From the NCBI RefSeq assembly GCF_011067745.1, contig NZ_JAAMPJ010000018.1, positions 62,001 to 126,000 on the forward strand: a DNA stretch of 64,000 bases. The letters are read 5' to 3'. Of the stretch, positions 59,216 to 64,000 are shown in pieces. The notes beneath the pieces were generated by a model that did not search any database, was not told where the DNA came from, and worked only from the letters and a program-made list of their open reading frames with translations. This DNA is from Lentzea alba (lineage in GTDB: Bacteria > Actinomycetota > Actinomycetes > Mycobacteriales > Pseudonocardiaceae). How positions within the stretch are numbered: the first letter of the stretch is position 1; every line of letters begins with the position of its first letter. A program made the translations under genes and the position numbers.

Positions 59216-59365
59216 GGTTGCACGGCGTTCCCGGGTGCCGCCGCGGCCGGAGCCGAGGTGAACTTCGCGGGCATCGACCTGTTCACCGATTCGCCGAGAG
59301 GAAGAACTCGGAATTTCGAATCGGAATTCCTTGAATTGCCTGATGAAAAGCGCTAGTACGGTGGT

Positions 59366-62146
59366 ATGGCCGTGGAGTTCCGAGTGCTCGGCGACATCGA
59401 GATGCGAGTCGACGGGGAAAGTGTCGCGATGGGGCACGCGCGCCAACTCTGCGTTCTAGTGGCGCTGGTCCACGACATCGGCACAGCCGTTTCCGTCGAT
59501 CAGTTGCTCAGTCGTGTGTGGGATGAAAACCAGCCGAAGGGCGGCCGCAAGGTGCTCTACGGCTATCTCACCCGCTTGCGCCGAAACCTCCGGGCGGTGG
59601 AAGGAATCACGATCGTCCGCGAGGGCTCGGGTTACGTGCTCACCGGTGACGGCGGGATGGTCGACCTCCACCGCGTTCGCCGGTTGATCGCCCAAGCGCG
59701 GGCGGCGGAGGACGAGCTGGCGGCGGAGCTGTTCGGGCGTGCTTTCGCGCTGTGGCGCGGAAAACCGTTCGGTGCTCTGGAAACCGCGTGGATCGACGGC
59801 CTGCGCGCGACGCTCGAAGCCGAGCGGTTCGCCGCGACGCTGGACCGCAACGACGTCGAACTGAGGCTTGGTCACCACCGTGAGCTGGTGCCGGAGTTGC
59901 TGGCTGAGTCGGCCGTTCATCCGCTGGACGAGCGGCTGACCGGCCAGGTGGTCGTCGCGTTGCGCCGAAGTGGACGGTCAGCGGAGGCCGATCGGCACTA
60001 CGAGCGGATCCAGCGTCGGCTCGCGGACGAACTCGGTGTCGATCCGAGTCCGCGGTTGCGGGAGCTTTACGAGCGCGGGCCGGACGAGCGAATCGCGGTA
60101 TCCGGCGCTGTCGCGTCCGATGCGGCGCCGGTGCCGAGGCAACTGCCCGCGCACACGCCCCATTTCGTGGGACGCGAAAACGAGCTGGTCGTGCTGGACG
60201 AGGCACTGCGTTTTCAGCGTTCGCGACCGGGACAAGCCGTTGTCGTGGCCATCAGCGGTCCGGCCGGGGTCGGGAAGACGACGCTCGCGGTGCACTGGGC
60301 CCAACGCGTTCAGGACTTGTTCCCCGACGGCCAGTTGTACGTGAACCTGCGTGGATTCGACCGCACCGGAACCGCGGTGGCGCCGTCCGGGGCATTGCGG
60401 GGTTTCCTTTTCGCACTGGGGGTGTCGCCCCATCGAATGCCCACCGATCTCGACACGCAGACCGCGATGTACCGCGGTCTCCTCGGTGACCGGCGCATGC
60501 TCATCGTGCTGGACAACGCGCGCGACGTCGGACAGGTCCAGCCCCTGCTGCCGGGAGCGGGCAACTCCGCGGTGCTCGTCACCAGCAGGACTCGGTTGTT
60601 CGACCTGGTGGCGAGGGAAGGCGCGCACGCGGTGACGGTGCGGCCGCTGCCCGGACAGGACGCGCGCGAGCTCCTCGGTCGTCATCTCGGCCGCGACCGC
60701 GTCGACGCGGAACCCGACGTGGTCGACGAGCTCATCGCACGGTCTGGCGCGTTGCCGCTCGCGCTGGCCGTGCTCGCCGCGCGGGCAGCGCTCAACCCCG
60801 CTTTTCCCTTGCGCGCCTTGGCGGAGGAGCTGACCGCCGAGCGCGCGGGGCTCGACGCGTTCGACGGCACCGATCAGGAAACCAACGTCCGCGCGGCGAT
60901 CTCGTGGTCGTACCAGCACCTGCGGCCGGCGGCGGCCCGGATGTTCCGGCTGCTGAGCATCCATCCCGGTCCGGACTTCACCACACCCGCGACCGCGAGC
61001 CTGGCCGGGGTGGATCTCGCCACCGCGGGCGACGCGCTCGACGAGTTGATGGGAGTGCATCTCGTCGAGGAACGGCTACCCGGCCGCTTCGCCCTGCACG
61101 ACCTCGTCCGGGCCTACGCCGCCGAGCAGTCGCAGGCCGAGGACGACGAAACCGTCCGCACCGACGCGTTGCGCCGCGTGGTTGACCACTACCTGCACAC
61201 CGCCTGGCGCGCCGCGTTGCTCCTGCGGCCGATGCGGACCCCGATCACGCTGAAGGGCCCCTCGCCCGGAACCACTCCCGAGGTGCTCGGCGGTTACTCC
61301 GAGGCGTGGCGCTGGTTCGAGGCCGAAACCGCGGTGCTGATCGCGGCGATGCACCTCGCCGTCGACACGGGGTTCGACGAGCAGGTGTGGCAGCTCGCGT
61401 GGACCATGGCCGACCACCTCGATCGCAAGGGGCGGTGGCACGACTGGACGGAGGTCGGGCACGTCGCGCTCGCGGCGGGGCGCCGGCTCCGCGATCAGCG
61501 GGCGTTGGCGAGTGCGCACCGCGGTCTCGGGCACGCGCTGATCCTGTTGCGGTCCTTCGAGGAGTCGCAGGCGCACCTGAACGCGGCGCTCCAACTCGAC
61601 TCGGATCCCGAAGCGCAGGCCGGCGTGTTCCGCGGGCTCGCGCTGCTGGCCGACACACGAGGGCGGTTCGAGGAAGCACTCGAGTGCGGCGAACGGGCGT
61701 TGGCGCTCTCCCGTTCGTGCGATGACCGAGCCGGGGAAGCCGCCGCGCTGAACCAGGTCGGCTGGTACCACTGCCGGCTCGGTCATCACCAGCAGGCCCT
61801 GCACTTCTGCGAAGAGGCGCTCGACGGGCACCGCGAACTCGGTGACTGGACGGCGGAAGCCGTCACCTGGGACAGCCTGGGCTACGTGCACCACCACATG
61901 GGCCACCGGTCGCAGGCCGTCGAGTGCTACGCCCACGCTCTCGACCTGTACCGCAAGCTCGGGGACCGGTTCGAGGAAGCGGCCACGTTCGGGCGGCTGG
62001 CCGACGTCTACGAGGCGGAACAGGATCCCGCGGCCGCGAGTGACGCACTGCGGCGGGCAGCCGGCATCCTCGAAGCGCTGCACCACCCCGACGCCGCCGA
62101 CGTGCGGGCGAGGCTGCACGTCCTCGCCGGTGCGGGACGAGGGTGA
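59366..62146 (+). CDS. AfsR/SARP-family regulator with NB-ARC and TPR domains
   Basis: A 926-residue transcription regulator. Order: OmpR-type DNA-binding domain (MAVEFRVLGDIEMRVDGESV, VLYGYLTRLRRNL; 1-95), BTAD (VDLHRVRRLIAQARAAEDEL to ADELGVDPSPRLRELYERG; 97-245), NB-ARC ATPase with Walker A SGPAGVGKTTLA (about 297-308), LIVLDNARD and VLVTSRTRL, then TPR repeats from about 720 (AAALNQVGWYHCRLGHHQQA). Nucleotide and ligand binding would control its activator function, classically of antibiotic clusters. No biosynthetic cluster lies in the window. ATG 59366 may be leaderless or nearly so. Confidence 0.92.
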   Translation: MAVEFRVLGDIEMRVDGESVAMGHARQLCVLVALVHDIGTAVSVDQLLSRVWDENQPKGGRKVLYGYLTRLRRNLRAVEGITIVREGSGYVLTGDGGMVDLHRVRRLIAQARAAEDELAAELFGRAFALWRGKPFGALETAWIDGLRATLEAERFAATLDRNDVELRLGHHRELVPELLAESAVHPLDERLTGQVVVALRRSGRSAEADRHYERIQRRLADELGVDPSPRLRELYERGPDERIAVSGAVASDAAPVPRQLPAHTPHFVGRENELVVLDEALRFQRSRPGQAVVVAISGPAGVGKTTLAVHWAQRVQDLFPDGQLYVNLRGFDRTGTAVAPSGALRGFLFALGVSPHRMPTDLDTQTAMYRGLLGDRRMLIVLDNARDVGQVQPLLPGAGNSAVLVTSRTRLFDLVAREGAHAVTVRPLPGQDARELLGRHLGRDRVDAEPDVVDELIARSGALPLALAVLAARAALNPAFPLRALAEELTAERAGLDAFDGTDQETNVRAAISWSYQHLRPAAARMFRLLSIHPGPDFTTPATASLAGVDLATAGDALDELMGVHLVEERLPGRFALHDLVRAYAAEQSQAEDDETVRTDALRRVVDHYLHTAWRAALLLRPMRTPITLKGPSPGTTPEVLGGYSEAWRWFEAETAVLIAAMHLAVDTGFDEQVWQLAWTMADHLDRKGRWHDWTEVGHVALAAGRRLRDQRALASAHRGLGHALILLRSFEESQAHLNAALQLDSDPEAQAGVFRGLALLADTRGRFEEALECGERALALSRSCDDRAGEAAALNQVGWYHCRLGHHQQALHFCEEALDGHRELGDWTAEAVTWDSLGYVHHHMGHRSQAVECYAHALDLYRKLGDRFEEAATFGRLADVYEAEQDPAAASDALRRAAGILEALHHPDAADVRARLHVLAGAGRG

Positions 62147-62210
62147 GCTCAGCCGAAATGTCTGTCGAAAGGCAGACGTGCCGGCCCGATCCGGGTGATC
62201 GAATCGGGGC

Positions 62211-63557
62211 GTGAAAGCGCTGATGACACTCCTGGTCGCGGTCACCCTGCTCGTGGGAGGCGCCGGGGTCGCCCCCGCTGCCGAGGGCCTGGCGTGGCGG
62301 GAGTGCCACGACGGGTTGCGGTGCGCCGAAGTCGTGGTTCCCGCCGACTGGACCCGTCCGGGCGGCGGCGCCCAGGTCGTCGTCCCGCTGCTGAAGATCC
62401 CGGCCGGGGAACAGAAGCTCGGTGTCCTCCTGGTCAACCCTGGCGGCCCGGGGTCGAGCATCCCCAACTTCGCGTTTCCGGGCTACCGCGACCAGTTCGC
62501 GGACCTCGCGGCGCGGTTCGACGTCGTGGTGTTCGACCCGCGTGGCATGGACGTCACCTGTCCGAGTCCGAATCCCGCCCCGCTGGCCTCGCCGGTGATC
62601 GAGTCCGCTCACCGGGAGTACGCCGCCGCCAACGACCGGTTCGCGGCGGACTGCGCGGAGGCGATGGGCGCGTACCGGGGACACCTCAACGCTCGCCAGG
62701 TCGCGCACGACATGGACGCGATCCGGCGTGCGCTGGGTGAACGCCGGCTCAACTACTTCGGCAACTCGTACGGAACGGTGTACGGGCAGTCGTACGCGGA
62801 GCTGTTCGGCCACCGGGTCGGGCGGATGTACCTGGACAGCGTGCTGGACCACACTCAGCGCGACCCGGCTGCGTGGGCGCGGGCAGGTGCCGTGACGGCG
62901 GAGCACAACCTCCATCGGATGGCGCGGTGGTGTGCGACGGACACCGGCTGCGCGTTGCACGGCAAGGACGTGATCGCCGTGTGGGACCGCGTGCTGTCGA
63001 TGCCCGGCGTGGAGGCGTCCGCGGTCATCAGGTGGGCCGCGGCGCGGATCGGCAACGACAAGGGCTGGCCAGCGTTGGCCACCGGGCTCGCGCAGGCGGA
63101 AGCCGGCGACACGACGGCGATGACACCGCGGCCAGCTCCGCCTGATTTCCGGCTCGCGAGGACGGCGCTCTGCGCGGACTTCCCCTTCCCGGACGATTTT
63201 CCGGCTGTGCAGCGGGTGGAGAACCAGTTGCGGGCGATCGCGCCCCGGCTGGGGTGGGCGGTGACCCCGTGGCGGGTTTCCGGGCACTGCTCGGGCGTGC
63301 CGAGGACGGGTCTCAACCCGCCGGCCGCGTTGTCCGCGATGCCGAGGGTGTTGGTGGCGAACGGCGAGCACGACGCGTTGACCCCCGCTGAGCACGGCCG
63401 CCGGGTCGCCGCGCAACTCAGGGGCGCGTACCTGCCCGCGGAGGGCAACCACGGGCTCTACCTCAACGGCAACGCGTGCGTCCGCGACCGCGTGCACCGC
63501 TACCTGTGGACCGGGGACTTGCCGGCGCCGGGCGCGCGGTGCGGCACACCGGTCTGA
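62211..63557 (+). CDS. Secreted alpha/beta-hydrolase peptidase (tripeptidyl aminopeptidase-like)
   Basis: A 448-residue exported enzyme. GTG 62211 begins a signal peptide (MTLLVAVTLLVGGAGVAPAA). The fold shows VLLVNPGGPGSS (oxyanion), FDVVVFDPRGMDVTC, the nucleophile in YFGNSYGTVYGQSYAELF, and the TAP C-terminal domain with the acid in VANGEHDALTP and the histidine in EGNHGLYL. Paired cysteines (CHDGLRCAE, CATDTGC, CADFP, SGHCSG) suit an extracellular enzyme. Relatives (SlpD/SlpE, Tap) cleave tripeptides or dipeptides from N-termini. It lies 64 nt after the AfsR gene, possibly within its control. Confidence 0.87.
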   Translation: MKALMTLLVAVTLLVGGAGVAPAAEGLAWRECHDGLRCAEVVVPADWTRPGGGAQVVVPLLKIPAGEQKLGVLLVNPGGPGSSIPNFAFPGYRDQFADLAARFDVVVFDPRGMDVTCPSPNPAPLASPVIESAHREYAAANDRFAADCAEAMGAYRGHLNARQVAHDMDAIRRALGERRLNYFGNSYGTVYGQSYAELFGHRVGRMYLDSVLDHTQRDPAAWARAGAVTAEHNLHRMARWCATDTGCALHGKDVIAVWDRVLSMPGVEASAVIRWAAARIGNDKGWPALATGLAQAEAGDTTAMTPRPAPPDFRLARTALCADFPFPDDFPAVQRVENQLRAIAPRLGWAVTPWRVSGHCSGVPRTGLNPPAALSAMPRVLVANGEHDALTPAEHGRRVAAQLRGAYLPAEGNHGLYLNGNACVRDRVHRYLWTGDLPAPGARCGTPV

Positions 63558-63578
63558 TCAGCCGTGTACAACTGGGAA

Positions 63579-64000
63579 ATGGACTCGCGGCTTCGCGACA
63601 CCCTCGGGCGCGACGCGGTGTTCGCCGGTGCGGCCGCGGTCGTCGTGTCCGTGCTCGGGTTGCTCGAACGCGGCTCCACGAGCCCGGTCGTCGTGGTCAC
63701 CGCCTCGGTCGCGGTGGCGGCTCCTTTGTTGCTGCGCCGTCGTTTTCCACTGATCACGGCGTTCGCGTGCGCCACGATCGTGCTCGTCGCCGCCGTGCCG
63801 GACTGGCCCGGGCGCCTGGTCGGCATGGCCGCGTTCGGTTCCGCCGCGTACCACCGTCCCCGATCGGCGGTGCTCGTGCCGGCCGTCGGATGGTTCCTCG
63901 TCCTGGCCGCAGCGGGAGTCCACTCGCCGACGGCCGCGACCTGGACGGACCTCCTTCTCCTCGGCCTCGCGCCGGCCGCCATCGGCTACGCCCTGCGGAT
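63579..64000 (+). CDS. Sensor histidine kinase, N-terminal part (runs off the window)
   Basis: At least 140 residues: several hydrophobic helices (VFAGAAAVVVSVLGLLERGS; PLLLRRRFPLITAFACATIV; TDLLLLGLAPAAIGYALRI). The PLLLRRRFPL segment between helices is typical of the membrane domain of actinobacterial NarL-type kinases, so the catalytic part probably follows. ATG 63579 is used; a GTG five codons upstream at 63564 is possible. Not coupled to the peptidase gene (21 nt). Confidence 0.65.
   Translation, partial: MDSRLRDTLGRDAVFAGAAAVVVSVLGLLERGSTSPVVVVTASVAVAAPLLLRRRFPLITAFACATIVLVAAVPDWPGRLVGMAAFGSAAYHRPRSAVLVPAVGWFLVLAAAGVHSPTAATWTDLLLLGLAPAAIGYALR

Larger units (their letters stand above)
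58738..59365. other. Gene-scrap region between the protection protein and AfsR
   Basis: About 630 nt with no intact gene. It contains tail pieces of an HxlR regulator (minus) and an MBL-fold hydrolase (plus), listed separately, then an unassigned open piece near 59222-59350. Before the AfsR gene are three GAATT elements at 59310-59337 and a TAGTAC that could be a -10. Confidence 0.5.

Noticed and set aside
29191-62146. Two SARP/AfsR genes as a sign of a secondary-metabolite cluster
   Set aside because: No PKS, NRPS, terpene, RiPP or tailoring genes in the window.

Overview
This is a very GC-rich, gene-dense window from an actinomycete. AfsR/SARP regulators, an SsgA-like sporulation protein, a mycothiol-type DinB/MDMPI protein, YtrA-type GntR and many secreted proteins point to a filamentous member, most likely Pseudonocardiales (a Lentzea/Saccharothrix/Amycolatopsis-like genome). 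That placement is inference. I saw no rRNA, tRNA, CRISPR array or intact insertion sequence.

Layout. 0-6.9 kb (minus): a 5' portion of a short Rho paralogue running off the left edge, a secreted DUF4360 protein, and a 1691-residue NACHT NTPase with a long HEAT-like C-terminus. 6.9-11.6 kb (minus): a translationally coupled operon of acyl-CoA dehydrogenase, ADP-forming acyl-CoA synthetase and a ThDP decarboxylase, followed by a YtrA-type GntR gene with its own palindrome. 12.4-16.5 kb (minus): an operon of DUF4331 protein, TPR lipoprotein, NicO-type metal transporter with a His-rich loop, and a small lipoprotein. 16.6-21.9 kb (minus) plus 26.0-27.4 kb (plus): a lysine degradation set, kamA / kdd / amidohydrolase / kamD / kamE / kal, with every junction on the minus strand overlapping or nearly so. 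Between the two halves lie a TreS-like GH13 enzyme with an LLM flavoprotein, an SsgA-like protein, a GNAT protein and FxsA.

27.4-32.4 kb is a decayed accessory stretch: scraps of dnaE2 and an FAD monooxygenase, a truncated SARP, a duplicated 165-bp piece of an NPCBM-like gene, several small secreted proteins, and a 23-bp direct repeat at 27.42 and 29.91 kb. 32.5-41.4 kb (minus): an autotransporter-repeat surface protein, an MDMPI-like protein, a 1192-residue STAND/TPR protein, and a NarL-type two-component pair. 41.5-46.6 kb: an orphan Tat-exported binding protein and a divergent pair of secreted proteases.

46.6-64 kb holds small regulator/enzyme modules: alpha/beta hydrolase, HxlR with a medium-chain reductase, TetR, a membrane-anchored TIR protein, TetR with an FAD dehydrogenase, a molybdopterin oxidoreductase with a TetR, DedA, a compact ribosomal-protection GTPase behind a 36-codon leader, remnants of MBL-fold and HxlR genes, a full AfsR regulator, a secreted TAP-like peptidase, and the start of a histidine kinase.

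Themes: three large signalling NTPases (NACHT, STAND, AfsR) and a TIR protein suggest conflict or signalling roles. The lysine genes form the clearest metabolic pathway, from L-lysine through beta-lysine and 3,5-diaminohexanoate towards 3-aminobutyryl-CoA and crotonyl-CoA, although the expected cleavage enzyme Kce is not in the window.
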